A stretch of 64,000 nt of DNA, from the NCBI GenBank assembly GCA_021778015.1, contig JAJYCX010000003.1, positions 1 through 64,000 on the forward strand, in the 5' to 3' direction. Source of the DNA: Pseudomonadota bacterium (GTDB lineage Bacteria; Pseudomonadota; Gammaproteobacteria; UBA1113). Both the position numbers and the translations under genes were made by a program. Every line of letters starts with the position of its first letter. Position 1 is the first letter of the stretch. Positions 37,156 to 47,847 of this stretch are shown here, one piece after another. The notes beneath the pieces are model-generated. The model was not told the origin of the DNA and did not search any database. It worked only from the letters and a program-made list of their open reading frames with translations.

Positions 37156-37184
37156 TTGAGTTTATTCCCTTGGCACGGTATGAT
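37156..37184 (+). promoter_or_regulatory. Sigma-70-type promoter of dapA-bamC-purC
   Basis: TTGAGT (37156-37161), 17-base spacer, TATGAT (37179-37184), 32 bases before the dapA start. Both hexamers are close to consensus and the spacing is ideal. Confidence 0.65.
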
Positions 37185-37216
37185 TCAACCTTCATTGGTC
37201 ACACGAGGATAGTTGC

Positions 37217-38107
37217 ATGTTTCACGGCAGTTTAGTTGCCTTAGTCACTCCCATGGACGAAGAGAGCAATATTGATTACACCAGTTTGGAAAAATTAATC
37301 GCTTTTCATATAGAGCAAAAAAGCGATGGTTTGGTCATTGCTGGTACAACCGGTGAAGGCGCAACGCTTACTGATGAAGAAATTAATAAATTAATTCATT
37401 TTGTAGTGCGTAAAGTCGATTCCCGTATTCCAGTTATTGCGGGCACGGGCGCCAATAGCACACATAAAACCATAGACAAGACCTTCAATGCTATGGAAAT
37501 GGGTGTAGACGGCTGCCTGCTAATGACGCCAGCCTATATTAGACCGACTCAAGAAGGTTTATACCAACACTTTAAGGCCATCAGTGAAGCGGTTCCGGTG
37601 CCACAAATTTTGTACAATGTTCCTACCCGTACTGCTTGCGATATGTTACCTGAAACGGTGGCAAGATTGGCCGATTGCAGTAATATCATCGGCATTAAAG
37701 AAGCGGTACACGATAGAGCGCGCTATCTGCAATTAATTGAATTATGCGGTTCACGCTTGAGCATTTTGAGCGGTGATGATAGCAGCTGTAAAGACTTAAT
37801 GCTGGCTGGCGGTAAAGGCGTTATTTCAGTGACCGCCAATGTGGCACCTAGGCTAATGCACGATATGGCCGAGGCAGCATTGCAGGGTAATAAAGCTAAA
37901 GCCGATGAGTTAGATAATAAAATGCAAGCATTGCATCATGCTTTGGGTGTACAAACTAATCCTATACCCGTGAAATGGGCTGTGCATCAGCTGAAATTAA
38001 TCCGTGCTGGCATACGTTTACCGTTAACGGTGCTTTCCAAAGAGCATCATAATACTGTTTTACAGGCTATGCAGGAAGCTGGCATAAAGGAAGAAATGAA
38101 TGAATAA
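37217..38107 (+). CDS. dapA: 4-hydroxy-tetrahydrodipicolinate synthase
   Basis: Condenses pyruvate with aspartate semialdehyde, first step of the lysine and meso-diaminopimelate branch needed for peptidoglycan. The 296-residue product has the substrate motif AGTTGEGATLTDEE, the Tyr motif YNVPTRTA and the Schiff-base Lys in IIGIKEAVHD (about residue 160). It overlaps the bamC-like gene by 8 bases. Confidence 0.96.
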   Translation: MFHGSLVALVTPMDEESNIDYTSLEKLIAFHIEQKSDGLVIAGTTGEGATLTDEEINKLIHFVVRKVDSRIPVIAGTGANSTHKTIDKTFNAMEMGVDGCLLMTPAYIRPTQEGLYQHFKAISEAVPVPQILYNVPTRTACDMLPETVARLADCSNIIGIKEAVHDRARYLQLIELCGSRLSILSGDDSSCKDLMLAGGKGVISVTANVAPRLMHDMAEAALQGNKAKADELDNKMQALHHALGVQTNPIPVKWAVHQLKLIRAGIRLPLTVLSKEHHNTVLQAMQEAGIKEEMNE

Positions 38108-38483
38108 AAAAATGAAATTAGGGGCGCTTTTCCTACTGAGCAGCATACTATTGGGCTGTAGCGTAGAAGGCAAAAACGATTATGGTAGTTATTATCAAAA
38201 ACAAGAAAGTTTAAACGTTCTTAAAATGCCGCCTGGAGTGAGCGCACAAGGAGCCGATAATTATTATGTAGTGCCCGCTGGGCCTATGGCTGATGTCAAG
38301 ACCATTTCTATTTTGCCTCCAGGTAGCCGTGCTTATCAATCGGCTGTGGCTAAACAAAATGCTAAAACTGCGACTACAACGCCTGCCCCAGCCGTTACCA
38401 CAACGGCACCAGCTGTTACTAGCACACCAGCCGTTATCAATGACAATAGCCCTGATAAGACTGTAGGAGCAGATAAGCAATGA
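38100..38483 (+). CDS. bamC: Short BamC-like lipoprotein (N-terminal region only)
   Basis: Sits exactly where bamC (nlpB) sits in E. coli, between dapA and purC. The 127 residues have a lipoprotein signal ending LLGCS (Cys20) and then the BamC N-terminal lasso pattern: LNVLKMPPGVS, NYYVVPAG and ISILPPGSRAY. In E. coli BamC (344 residues) this part binds BamD. Both helix-grip domains are missing; instead a Thr/Ala/Pro tail ends the protein. The stop overlaps the purC start (ATGA). Confidence 0.75.
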   Translation: MNKKMKLGALFLLSSILLGCSVEGKNDYGSYYQKQESLNVLKMPPGVSAQGADNYYVVPAGPMADVKTISILPPGSRAYQSAVAKQNAKTATTTPAPAVTTTAPAVTSTPAVINDNSPDKTVGADKQ

Positions 38484-39184
38484 CCGAATGTCTAGAGCTT
38501 TATAAGGGCAAATCCAAGACGATATACGATATAGGTGAGCCTAATGAATTGTTGGTTCAATTTCGCAATGATGCCACTGGAGGCAATGGAGCAAAGCACG
38601 CTATTTTAGAGGACAAAGGTCGCGTTAATTGCGCTTTTGATGCTTTCATCATGGCTGTGTTGGCGGAAAATGGTATAAAAACACATTGGCTAAAAAGTGT
38701 AAGTGATACTGAAATACGGGTGCGACGTTTAAACATGTTGCCTATAGAATGTGTCCTGCGCAATAGAGCCGCGGGCGGCATCTGCAAACGTCTGGGCATT
38801 GAGCGGGGCAGAATCTTCTCGCCGCCTGTATTTGAATTTTTCTTGAAAAATGATGCTTTGGGCGATCCTATCATCACCGAAGATCATATATTCATGCTAA
38901 AATTAGCCAGCAAAGAAGATCTGGCTGCCATGAGAGCATTGACCTATCGTGTTAATGACATTTTACAACCCGTATTTGCCAAGGCAGGCTTTGATTTAGT
39001 CGACTTCAAATTGGAATTTGGGTATTATCAGGGACAATTGCTATTGGGTGATGAATTTACTTTAGATGGCTGCCGTTTATGGGACAAACAAAGCGGTGAA
39101 ATTTATGATAAAGATCGTTTCCGCCAGGATTTAGGAGATGTAATACATTTCTATAAAGAAGCGGCAAAACGTTTGGGGATATGA
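38480..39184 (+). CDS. purC: Phosphoribosylaminoimidazole-succinocarboxamide synthase
   Basis: SAICAR synthetase of purine synthesis, 234 residues. Typical segments: LYKGKSKTIYDIG at the N-terminus, VQFRNDATGGNGAKHA, and DFKLEFGYYQGQLLLGDEFT with the metal-binding acids. The stop codon is immediately followed by part of repeat C. Confidence 0.96.
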   Translation: MTECLELYKGKSKTIYDIGEPNELLVQFRNDATGGNGAKHAILEDKGRVNCAFDAFIMAVLAENGIKTHWLKSVSDTEIRVRRLNMLPIECVLRNRAAGGICKRLGIERGRIFSPPVFEFFLKNDALGDPIITEDHIFMLKLASKEDLAAMRALTYRVNDILQPVFAKAGFDLVDFKLEFGYYQGQLLLGDEFTLDGCRLWDKQSGEIYDKDRFRQDLGDVIHFYKEAAKRLGI

Positions 39185-39187
39185 AAG

Positions 39188-39351
39188 AAGTCAACAAAGC
39201 CTAAAGGTCAAATGCGAAGAATATATATTCACAGCAGTTGATTTTTAGGCGAGGCGACGAGCTCGCGAGCACCAGGAGTGTAGTATTCTACATGACTGGG
39301 GCGAGATGGGCGAAGTCAACAAAGCCTAAAGGTCAAATGCGAAGAATATTT
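39188..39351. repeat. Repeat family C, partial plus complete copy
   Basis: 39188-39223 is a truncated copy (AGTCAACAAAGCCTAAAGGT and on), followed at 39224-39351 by a complete unit starting TATATTCACAGCAGTTGATT and ending with the same 3' part. Inside, CCAG and CTGG flank a stem-loop TGTAG-tatt-CTACA. Same family as 60261-60389 and the window start. It separates purC from the tRNA. Confidence 0.85.
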
Positions 39352-39354
39352 ATC

Positions 39355-39446
39355 GGAGAGGTACCGAAGCGGTCATAACGGCACCGACTCGAAATCGGTC
39401 GGGGGCTTTACGCTCCACGCGGGTTCGAATCCCGCCCTCTCCTCCA
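39355..39446 (+). tRNA. tRNA-Ser (CGA anticodon)
   Basis: Acceptor stem GGAGAGG/CCTCTCC, D arm, anticodon loop CTCGAAA between ACCGA and TCGGT, a long class II variable arm (GGGGC-tttac-GCTCC), T arm GCGGG-TTCGAAT-CCCGC and an encoded CCA. It reads the UCG codon. The discriminator base is T (U73), whereas bacterial serine tRNAs usually have G73. Confidence 0.95.
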
Positions 39447-39468
39447 TTACTAGGACTGTGCCATAAAC

Positions 39469-40635
39469 ATGATCATAGACTCGTTATTAGACACCGACTT
39501 TTATAAATTAACCATGATGCAAACGGTATTGCACCAATTCCCGGGTGCAATGGTGGAATATAAATTTAAATGCCGCAATGCGAATATAGATCTAAGACCC
39601 TATGCGGACGAGTTTCGTCAGGCAATCAATGATTTGGCCACATTATCTTTCACGAAGGACGAATTAGACTATCTGCGCGGTATTCCTTTTTTTAAAAGTG
39701 ATTTTGTGGAGTTTTTACGTATTTTTCGTTTTAACCCAGAATTTGTCACTATTACTACCGGAGAAACCTTTGAATTATCTATCAAAGGACCGTGGTTACA
39801 TACTATTTTATTTGAAATTCCAATTTTAGCACTGATCAATGAAATTTATTATCAACATAAAGAAGATTATAAAACACTACTCATTGATGGGCAAAAAAAG
39901 TTGCAAGATAAAATCAAAATGCTTGCAGAAAAAACACAAGGTGAAGCTTTTGTGTTTTCAGAATTCGGCACCCGTCGCCGTTTTTCTAAAGCATGGCAAG
40001 CTTTAGTTTTAGATACTCTCAAAAATAAATTAGACCATCAACTAACCGGAACCAGCAATGTTTATTTTGCCAAAAAATTAAAATTAAAACCTATAGGCAC
40101 TATGGCACATGAATACTTACAAGCCTGTCAAACTTTAGGGCCACGCTTAATTTACAGCCAACAATTTGCCTTCGAACGTTGGGCGCAAGAATATCGTGGT
40201 GAATTGGGTATTATTTTAACTGATGTGTATGGCTTAGATGCTTTTTTACATGATTTTGATTTGTATTTTTGTAAATTATTTGATGGTGTGCGTCATGATT
40301 CGGGCGATCCTTTCGTTTTTGGTGAAAAAGTGATTGCACATTACGAAGCACATCGCATCGATCCTAGAACGAAAACATTGGTGTTCAGCGATAATTTAAA
40401 TTTTGACATTGCTTTGCAAATTTATCATCATTTTAAAGGTAGAGCCAAAGTGGCTTTTGGTATAGGGACCTATCTGACTAATGACATGGGCATAGATGCA
40501 ATGCAAAATGTGATTAAAATGATTTATTGCAATGGTCACCCGGTAGCAAAAGTATCGGATACTCCGGGCAAAACTATGTGTCCCGACCCACATTATTTGA
40601 ACTATTTAAAACAAGTATTTGGCTTGGAGCCGTAA
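39469..40635 (+). CDS. pncB: Nicotinate phosphoribosyltransferase
   Basis: Salvages nicotinate to nicotinate mononucleotide for NAD synthesis. The 388 residues begin [20 protein letters not shown], with the substrate-loop [11 protein letters not shown] (about 164-174), [10 protein letters not shown] and [14 protein letters not shown] with the phosphoribosyl-binding residues. Lies 22 bases after the tRNA; a 4-base gap separates it from rnhB. Confidence 0.95.
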   Translation: MIIDSLLDTDFYKLTMMQTVLHQFPGAMVEYKFKCRNANIDLRPYADEFRQAINDLATLSFTKDELDYLRGIPFFKSDFVEFLRIFRFNPEFVTITTGETFELSIKGPWLHTILFEIPILALINEIYYQHKEDYKTLLIDGQKKLQDKIKMLAEKTQGEAFVFSEFGTRRRFSKAWQALVLDTLKNKLDHQLTGTSNVYFAKKLKLKPIGTMAHEYLQACQTLGPRLIYSQQFAFERWAQEYRGELGIILTDVYGLDAFLHDFDLYFCKLFDGVRHDSGDPFVFGEKVIAHYEAHRIDPRTKTLVFSDNLNFDIALQIYHHFKGRAKVAFGIGTYLTNDMGIDAMQNVIKMIYCNGHPVAKVSDTPGKTMCPDPHYLNYLKQVFGLEP

Positions 40636-40639
40636 AACC

Positions 40640-41248
40640 ATGGATATGGATTTAACTCAATTTGGGATCAATGACCCAGGTGTACTCATGGCCGGCGTAG
40701 ATGAAGTAGGGCGTGGTCCTTTAGCCGGGCCGGTAGTAGCCGCGGCGGTTATTTTAGATAAAGAAGTTTCTATTCAAGGGTTAAAAGATTCCAAGCTATT
40801 AAGCGCTAATAGAAGACGACATTTAGACTTGGAAATTCGTGACAAAGCATTGGCCGTAGCCATAGGTTGGGCGGAAGTGGAAGAAATTGATCGCCTGAAT
40901 ATTTTACAAGCCGCTTTATTGGCGATGCACCGTGCTGTGGAAGCCTTAGCGTTACAACCCACTTTAGTACTAGTCGATGGCAATCGCTGCCCCAAGTGGT
41001 CTTATGAGAGCCATGCCATTATAGGTGGCGATCAAAAAATATCTGCAATTTCGGCTGCATCGATAGTTGCTAAAGTATATCGCGATCAAATAATGATAGA
41101 TTATCACCAACAATTCCCACAATATGGTTTTAATCAACATATGGGTTATGGGACGCTATTACATAGGCAAGCGCTACAGCAACATGGAGCTTGCGCTATA
41201 CACCGTCGTAGCTTTGCACCCGTTAGAGAGGCATTAGCAGCAGAATGA
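40640..41248 (+). CDS. rnhB: Ribonuclease HII
   Basis: Removes RNA from RNA-DNA hybrids and misinserted ribonucleotides. The ATG at 40640 gives 202 residues. [20 protein letters not shown] carries the first Asp-Glu of the active site, and [12 protein letters not shown] is also conserved. A TTG at 40619 inside pncB would add 7 residues without homology. The stop overlaps dnaE (ATGA). In E. coli this pair follows lpxB. Confidence 0.95.
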   Translation: MDMDLTQFGINDPGVLMAGVDEVGRGPLAGPVVAAAVILDKEVSIQGLKDSKLLSANRRRHLDLEIRDKALAVAIGWAEVEEIDRLNILQAALLAMHRAVEALALQPTLVLVDGNRCPKWSYESHAIIGGDQKISAISAASIVAKVYRDQIMIDYHQQFPQYGFNQHMGYGTLLHRQALQQHGACAIHRRSFAPVREALAAE

Positions 41249-44200
41249 AAGCGCCTGCATTTGTGCATCTCAATTTACACAGCGATTATTCTTTAAAAGA
41301 TGGGTTATGCCATTTGGATGCTTTGTTTGACTTATGCAGTGAAATGAATATTGCCGCATTGGCCTTAACCGATTTAAACAATTTATTTGCTGCCATTAAG
41401 TTTTATACTAAAGCGCTTAAGAAAGGCATTAAACCGATTATAGGCTGTGATATAGAATGTTATGATACTATAACCGACGAAAACAAAAAAGCAAAACTAA
41501 CCTCAGCCAAACCGGCGTATCATTTAACCTTATTGTGCCAAAATAATGGTGGCTATCGTAATTTAATACAGTTAGTCTCCAGTGCCTATAATCAAGGGCA
41601 AGTTATTTTAGATAAACCTGGCATAGCTCGGGATTGGCTCAAAGCACACAATGAAGGACTTATCGTATTATCTGGTGGACTAGCGGGCGATGTAGGACAG
41701 TGTATTTTAAAAAAAGACCTCGTTGCCGCTAAAGAATGCATTTCCTATTGGCGCTCTATTTTTGGTGATCGCTATTATCTAGAAGTGCATAAAATAGGGG
41801 TTGCTGATGAAGACTACTATTTAAAAGAAGTGGTCCAACTGGCGGCCGAACTACAAGTGCCCATAGTAGCTACCAACAAAGTGCGTTTTTTAACTGCGCA
41901 ACAATACGAGGCGCATGAGGCCCGAGTCTGTATCAGCGAAAGCGCATTGTTGAGCGACCCTAAACGCGTACGCCATTATACGCCACAACAGTATTTGCGC
42001 AGTGATGATGAAATGCAAAAATTATTTGCAGCATTCCCTTCAGCACTAAGCAACAGCGTGGAAATTGCCAAGCGGTGCAATTTACACATCGCCCTAGGTG
42101 AATACCATCTGCCACATTATCCTGTGCCAGAGAACTTTAGCACTGAAAGTTATTTAGAGCATATGGCTAAAACGGGTTTGGCCGATCGCTGGGCTGCGAT
42201 CACGGCATTTAATGACGGTATTTTGCAACGTCTAGACTATGATGAACGCTTAGAACGCGAATTAGCGGTGATCAACGGCATGGGTTATACCGGTTATTTT
42301 TTAATTGTGGCTGATTTTATCAATTGGGCGAAAAACAACGATGTGCCTGTAGGCCCAGGTCGTGGTTCAGGTCCAGGTTCGTTGGTGGCATACTGCATAG
42401 GCATTACCGATTTAGATCCCTTAAAATACGATTTACTCTTTGAGCGTTTCTTAAACCCAGAACGCGTTTCTATGCCGGACTTTGACGTGGACTTTTGTAT
42501 GGAAGGGCGCGATAAGGTTATTGAGTATGTAGCCAGTCGTTATGGCCGTCACAGCGTATCGCAGATCATCACCTATGGCACCATGGCTGCAAAAGCAGTT
42601 ATACGGGATGTGGGTCGTGTGTTGGGTTATCCCTATGGTTTTGTAGATACCATCGCTAAACTCATTCCTTTTGAATTAGGCATTACCTTAGAAAAAGCTT
42701 TAGCGCAAGAAGAGATATTACGTCAACGTTACGAAGAGGAAGAAGATGTACGCTCCTTAATAGAGCTTGCTTTGATATTAGAAGGCAGCGTGCGTAATGC
42801 CGGTAAACATGCTGGTGGCGTGGTGATTGCGCCGTCGCAGATCAGCGATTTTGCTCCAATCTATTGCGAAGCGGGCAGCGATGCTTGGGTAACCCAATAC
42901 GATAAAGATGATGTAGAAGCGGTGGGGTTGGTCAAATATGACTTCTTAGGTTTAAGAACCTTGACCATTATCAAATGGGCCGTAGAGGCTATACATAAAC
43001 AACAACGTAAAAAGCAAGAGACTTTATTGGATATCGCTTTGATCGATCTTAATGATCAAGCAACTTTTGAATTATTACAAAAATGTCAAACTACGGCAGT
43101 GTTTCAGCTAGAATCGCGTGGCATGAAGGATATCATCAAACGCTTACAACCAGATTGCTTTGAAGACATCATCGCTTTGGTGGCTTTATTTAGGCCAGGG
43201 CCATTGCAATCGGGCATGGTAGAAGACTTTATCAATCGCAAACAGGGCATAGCCGAAGTGGCTTATCAGCATCCCGATCTATTGCCGGTATTAAAACCGA
43301 CTTACGGTATTATTCTGTATCAAGAACAGGTGATGCAGATAGCACAAGTGTTGGCAAATTATACCTTAGGCGGTGCTGATCTATTACGTCGCGCTATGGG
43401 TAAGAAAAAGCCTGAAGAAATGGCTAAACAAAGACAGATTTTTATTAGCGGCGCGAAAGAGCGTGACATAGACGAAAAACTCGCTAATGCTATCTTTGAC
43501 TTAATGGAAAAATTTGCAGGCTACGGTTTTAATAAATCGCACTCTGCGGCTTATGCATTATTAGCCTATCAAACGGCTTGGCTAAAAGCCCATTATCCGG
43601 CAGAATTTATGGCGGCGGTATTAACTTCTGAATTGCAGGATACCGATAAATTAGCGGGTTTGATAGATGAATGTAGACAAATGAACTTAACGATAATACC
43701 ACCTTCTATTTACAGCAGTGCATATCCGTTTACCGTCAATGAAAACCATGCCATAGAATATGGTTTAGGCGCATTAAAAGGCGTAGGTGAAGGCGCAGTA
43801 GAAGCGATTTTATTAGCGCGAAAGCAGAAGCAATCATTTAGCTCTTTTTACGACTTTGTCGCTAGTGTGGATTTAAAACGAGTGAATAAACGGGTCTTCG
43901 AAACCTTAATCAATAGCGGTGCTTGTGATAGTTTTGCGGTAGACAGGGCTGTTTTACTGGCAAGTCTACCTACGGCATTATCTTTAGCGGAAAAGAAAGC
44001 ACAGGAAAAAAGTCACCAGCAGGGTAGTCTATTTGCCTTATTGGGTGATAGCCCAGAAACTGCATATATCATGGCACCCGCCTGGAATTTAAGGCAACGC
44101 TTACAAGCAGAAAAAAACAGCTTTGGCTTTTATTTTTCAGAGCTGCCTATTAGCGCTTATAGAGCCGAGATAGATGCTGTATTCAAAACGCGTATAGCTG

Positions 44201-44712
44201 GATTATCTAGTGGTGATTATCAAAAGATAGCGGGCTGGGTATTGGATGTGCGCACGCTCATGACTAAAAAAGATGAACGTATGGCGATTATAAAACTAGC
44301 AGATGAAACAGGGCAAATTGATGTCACTGTATTTCCGGATTTGTATCAAGAATTACGCTCTATTATTCAAAAAGATTCCTTATTGGTTATAGAAGGCGAT
44401 ACTAACATAGACGAATGGAATGGCAATTTACGTATGACTTCTAGAAAACTATGGGGTTTAGAAGACTTTAGGCAAATTCATGTGAAGCATATAGAATTAT
44501 CTCTACACGATAAAGATTGCTCAGCACAAAAATTACAAAACATTCAAGCCATTTTAGGAAAGCATAATCATGGCTCTACTGCAACGCGCATTTGCTTTTC
44601 TACACACAGTGCTATGGCTCAACTGGCTTTAGGTGAGTCTTTTCAAGTGAGTCCCAGCGATGCTTTATTGGATGAACTGGGGCAGTATGTGGCAGTGAAA
44701 CTAGTGTATTGA
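41245..44712 (+). CDS. dnaE: DNA polymerase III alpha subunit
   Basis: Catalytic subunit of the replicative polymerase, 1155 residues (E. coli 1160). The N-terminal PHP domain ([20 protein letters not shown]) is followed by the polymerase palm with [19 protein letters not shown] and the catalytic acids in [13 protein letters not shown] (about 410-422), the fingers, and a C-terminal OB-fold region ([20 protein letters not shown]). Cotranscribed with rnhB. Confidence 0.97.
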   Translation: MKAPAFVHLNLHSDYSLKDGLCHLDALFDLCSEMNIAALALTDLNNLFAAIKFYTKALKKGIKPIIGCDIECYDTITDENKKAKLTSAKPAYHLTLLCQNNGGYRNLIQLVSSAYNQGQVILDKPGIARDWLKAHNEGLIVLSGGLAGDVGQCILKKDLVAAKECISYWRSIFGDRYYLEVHKIGVADEDYYLKEVVQLAAELQVPIVATNKVRFLTAQQYEAHEARVCISESALLSDPKRVRHYTPQQYLRSDDEMQKLFAAFPSALSNSVEIAKRCNLHIALGEYHLPHYPVPENFSTESYLEHMAKTGLADRWAAITAFNDGILQRLDYDERLERELAVINGMGYTGYFLIVADFINWAKNNDVPVGPGRGSGPGSLVAYCIGITDLDPLKYDLLFERFLNPERVSMPDFDVDFCMEGRDKVIEYVASRYGRHSVSQIITYGTMAAKAVIRDVGRVLGYPYGFVDTIAKLIPFELGITLEKALAQEEILRQRYEEEEDVRSLIELALILEGSVRNAGKHAGGVVIAPSQISDFAPIYCEAGSDAWVTQYDKDDVEAVGLVKYDFLGLRTLTIIKWAVEAIHKQQRKKQETLLDIALIDLNDQATFELLQKCQTTAVFQLESRGMKDIIKRLQPDCFEDIIALVALFRPGPLQSGMVEDFINRKQGIAEVAYQHPDLLPVLKPTYGIILYQEQVMQIAQVLANYTLGGADLLRRAMGKKKPEEMAKQRQIFISGAKERDIDEKLANAIFDLMEKFAGYGFNKSHSAAYALLAYQTAWLKAHYPAEFMAAVLTSELQDTDKLAGLIDECRQMNLTIIPPSIYSSAYPFTVNENHAIEYGLGALKGVGEGAVEAILLARKQKQSFSSFYDFVASVDLKRVNKRVFETLINSGACDSFAVDRAVLLASLPTALSLAEKKAQEKSHQQGSLFALLGDSPETAYIMAPAWNLRQRLQAEKNSFGFYFSELPISAYRAEIDAVFKTRIAGLSSGDYQKIAGWVLDVRTLMTKKDERMAIIKLADETGQIDVTVFPDLYQELRSIIQKDSLLVIEGDTNIDEWNGNLRMTSRKLWGLEDFRQIHVKHIELSLHDKDCSAQKLQNIQAILGKHNHGSTATRICFSTHSAMAQLALGESFQVSPSDALLDELGQYVAVKLVY

Positions 44713-44854
44713 TAGCACACGACTGTATATTTTAAAGACACTGTAAAGGTGTATAGCAATGCAAATTACCTTCCGGTCGATAAAATCATTGTTTTTTGCC
44801 TTTTTTTTATCTAAAATACCCTTTTCAATTATATAAATAAGAGGGTATACAATA

Positions 44855-45907
44855 ATGGCTGTAAGCAAAAGCGATTTAAGTGCAATCACTGAACAAAATC
44901 TTCAAAAAACCATCAGAAGCTATAAACGAGCAATTAGGAACGGTGACATTCATTTTACGCCCAAACTATTTGAGATATATGCACAAAATGGAATGAATGA
45001 TGAAGTGTTTGCATTATCGCAAGCAACTTATGGATTGGCGCTGTATTTTATAAAGAAAAAGGATATGGAAAAAGGAATTGCCTTATTGGAATATACAAGC
45101 AGTCTATGCGGTGATCTTAAATCAATGCTCATTCTATTTGATCATTATGCGTCGAACCGTTTGCGAAAGGATGATCCCAAATTTCTTAAGTTGCGGGATA
45201 ATATGTATAAGTTGGCCGAGCACTATCAAGCAAAGGCTGAAATCAATACTGATAAAGAGATAAGGTTTCAGTTCTATGATAAAGCTATAGAATAGTATTA
45301 TCGTATAGCAATACTAGGCAGTAATGATGCTATTTACAAATTAGCGCAGTGTTATGAGCATAGTTCTACGCCACAATATGATACTGCTCTCGAATTATAT
45401 GAGTTGGCCAGTATGCGCGATCATTTAGGTGCACTGTATCGCTTAAGCGAAATATATTCAGAAAATATACAGTATGTCAGACCGATAAATTGTATAGCAT
45501 TAGCAAATAAGCTATATGAATCAGCACAATTTTACCAAAAGATACCGGGTCTAGAAAATAGAGCACATGTTAAGAAATTATATGAATTAGCTGCACGTTT
45601 TGGACATGTAGAAGCTAGAGAACAACTATTCTTTTTAAATATTGAGAATCAAATTTTCTTGTCTTTGTCTTTAGCCGACACGAAGCAAGAAACCCCCGCA
45701 ACCAAAGTAGATGCTAGGACGGAAGAAAGCAAATCTGCCAACCCTAAACCGATTTATACAGAAGATAAAACGCCAAAAGGAAAAGAGAATCAGTTTCCAA
45801 ATACAATGGCCATAAATAGATTTGGGGTACTTTCAAATGCTAACAAGCCTAATTTTGAAATACCATGCGGACCATTGGAAAGCAATATTTCTCAGCTAGG
45901 TTGCTAA
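44855..45907 (+). pseudogene. Sel1/TPR-like repeat protein interrupted by an in-frame amber codon
   Basis: Two open stretches, 44855-45295 and 45296-45907, are in the same frame and separated only by TAG at 45293-45295. The sequence around it, YDKAIE-stop-YYRIAILGSNDAI then YKLAQCYEHS, is continuous Sel1-type repeat, so one 350-codon gene was present. A C-to-T change of CAG (Gln) would produce this. The second half ends in a polar tail (TEESKSANPKPIYTEDKTPK). Sel1 proteins are scaffolds, often host-interacting in intracellular bacteria. Readthrough is possible but unproven. Confidence 0.75.
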
Positions 45908-45993
45908 TTAAAAGGGATTCAAGGTTATACAGTTTGTTGTGTGGACGGTTTGGAAATCGTCCACATAGCATGGATTAGATAATCATTTCTGCG

Positions 45994-47820
45994 CTATAAA
46001 CCCCTAAGTCTCTCAATGTCATTCTTTCCAATGACAGTCAAATAGCTAGGAATATCATTTTCTTCAAAAACATCACCCGATAGCAGATAAAGGCGTTGAT
46101 AGCCTTGTTCATGTAATATTTTGGCTATATTTATGCCTTTTAGGAAAGATGATTTATAATTATTATCCAGATAGATTTTAGTCTCTTTAGCATATTTAGC
46201 TGCACATTCTAGAAACTGCTCTGGGCTATGGTACGTATCCGTAATAAGATCTCTAAAAATAAAGCGTGTTAAAGTAGTCACAAATAATTCATCGTCATCT
46301 ATGATAACGGCATCTGTTTTTTTGATCGTGTCTTTTACTGCACTTTTACAACCCGTGATTCTAATTAAAACCTCAGAAGCCAGTTGCTTAGGCAGAATTT
46401 TGGTGCCTATTTTTTCGGCATGGACTTGAACCATCGGATCAGCATAGTGGCTGGTTACTAGCATAGAGCGCTTTAATCCGCTTTGCGCCATGATCTCTAA
46501 CCCATTTAACTCTTGTGTCAATAACTCATAATCTGAAAGTAGAAATATTCTTTCTTGTTCGGCGGGGGGTAACGCTTGAATATATTCTAATGCCTGCACA
46601 CCCATTTCAAAATGTTTAAGCTGTATGCCTGTATTCTCATTTAAAATGCTTTCAAAGCGAGTACGCCAAGCCCCGTGTATGGAAGCATCGTCATCCAAAA
46701 TAAGGATGATGTCGTTAGGGCAGAGCGCTATTTCTTCGGCGATCCAACGCGGCGCTTTAATTCTAGGGAAGGTCAGCGTAATAGTAGTACCTTTTCCTAG
46801 TGCCGAAATGATATGCATTTCGCCTTGATTGCGATCTAAAGCCCCCCAAACCTGCGTTAAGCCTATGCCATGGCCAGACTTTTTGCCTTCGGTTACGGAA
46901 GTTCTATTCATAATTTTGTTGATTAATTCAGGTGACATCCCTTTGCCTGTGTCATGAATAATAATTTTGGTCCATTCATTATCTGCTTCTAAACGTAGCT
47001 CTACTTTCCCTGATTGATTGTCACAAGCATCGACGGCATTATTCATCAGATTAGACAACATTCGTTTAAAAGCACTGACTTCTGTTTTGATGAAAGCAAA
47101 ATAGGTATTAGATTGAAGTGAACAGTCAAATTTAACGGGCAGTTTCTGATATTGATATTTCTTGGCCGTTAAAGATTCAAGCAGAGTAGCGGACACCAGA
47201 ATGGGTAAGCGCTCTTCAAATTCTATTTCATCTATTTCTTTCTTTTCATATTGATTCAACAAATGATTGGCAATATCGCCTATACCCACTGCAGCTTCTC
47301 TCAATGCAATACGATCCGCTTCTGGAATTTGCGTACAAGATTTTACTATCATCAATAAACTTGCAAGAGGCGAGCGTATATCGTGGGCTACTTGATTGGC
47401 TAGATTAGTGAATTTTTCATAGGCTTTATTTTTCAAACGCTCGGCTTCTTTTTTCTCAGTGATGTCGATAGATGTGCCAATTATTCCTATGGTATTGCCT
47501 TCATCATCATGGAAAGGTGCTTTTATTGAAGTAAAATATTTAATTTCGCCAGTGGTTATATCTTGTATCATTTCTTCTTGGTATAAAGTCTCTCCCGTGA
47601 GCATTACCTGCTCATTATTTTTTAATATCATTTCGGCTATTTCTTTAGGGTAAAATTCGTAAGGAATTTTGCCGATGATGTTTCTCTCTCCACCAATTGC
47701 TTTTAAACAGATTTCATTTAATCCTAAAACAACGCCTTGCTTATCATGCCAATATATTAAGGTTGGAAGAATTGAAGCAATTTGTTCAAGATCCTCTAGT
47801 ATCTTAGGTTTTTTTTGCAT
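45994..47820 (-). CDS. Hybrid sensor histidine kinase, PAS-HisKA-HATPase with two receiver-like domains
   Basis: The start at 47820 (MQKKPKILEDLEQ) has GGAAGGAG 7 bases upstream and gives 608 residues; no membrane segment, so the sensor is cytoplasmic. PAS domain about 10-125 (ends GTSIDITEKKEAERLK), H-box VAHDIRSPLAS with His146, N-box LMNNAVDACD, G-boxes DTGKGM and GHGIGL. Then ILILDDDASIHG with SDYELL (receiver-like 1, about 370-485) and AVIIDDDELFVTT with IYLDNNY (receiver-like 2, about 503-608). It faces the Lqs-like pair; partner unknown. Confidence 0.85.
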   Translation of the reverse strand: MQKKPKILEDLEQIASILPTLIYWHDKQGVVLGLNEICLKAIGGERNIIGKIPYEFYPKEIAEMILKNNEQVMLTGETLYQEEMIQDITTGEIKYFTSIKAPFHDDEGNTIGIIGTSIDITEKKEAERLKNKAYEKFTNLANQVAHDIRSPLASLLMIVKSCTQIPEADRIALREAAVGIGDIANHLLNQYEKKEIDEIEFEERLPILVSATLLESLTAKKYQYQKLPVKFDCSLQSNTYFAFIKTEVSAFKRMLSNLMNNAVDACDNQSGKVELRLEADNEWTKIIIHDTGKGMSPELINKIMNRTSVTEGKKSGHGIGLTQVWGALDRNQGEMHIISALGKGTTITLTFPRIKAPRWIAEEIALCPNDIILILDDDASIHGAWRTRFESILNENTGIQLKHFEMGVQALEYIQALPPAEQERIFLLSDYELLTQELNGLEIMAQSGLKRSMLVTSHYADPMVQVHAEKIGTKILPKQLASEVLIRITGCKSAVKDTIKKTDAVIIDDDELFVTTLTRFIFRDLITDTYHSPEQFLECAAKYAKETKIYLDNNYKSSFLKGINIAKILHEQGYQRLYLLSGDVFEENDIPSYLTVIGKNDIERLRGL

Positions 47821-47847
47821 TGTGTCTCCTTCCAAAAAAAAATCACT

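Noticed and set aside
36944..37216. Lysine riboswitch upstream of dapA
   Set aside because: Only a short palindrome and a good promoter are visible; the promoter lies 32 bases from the start codon, leaving no room for the aptamer.
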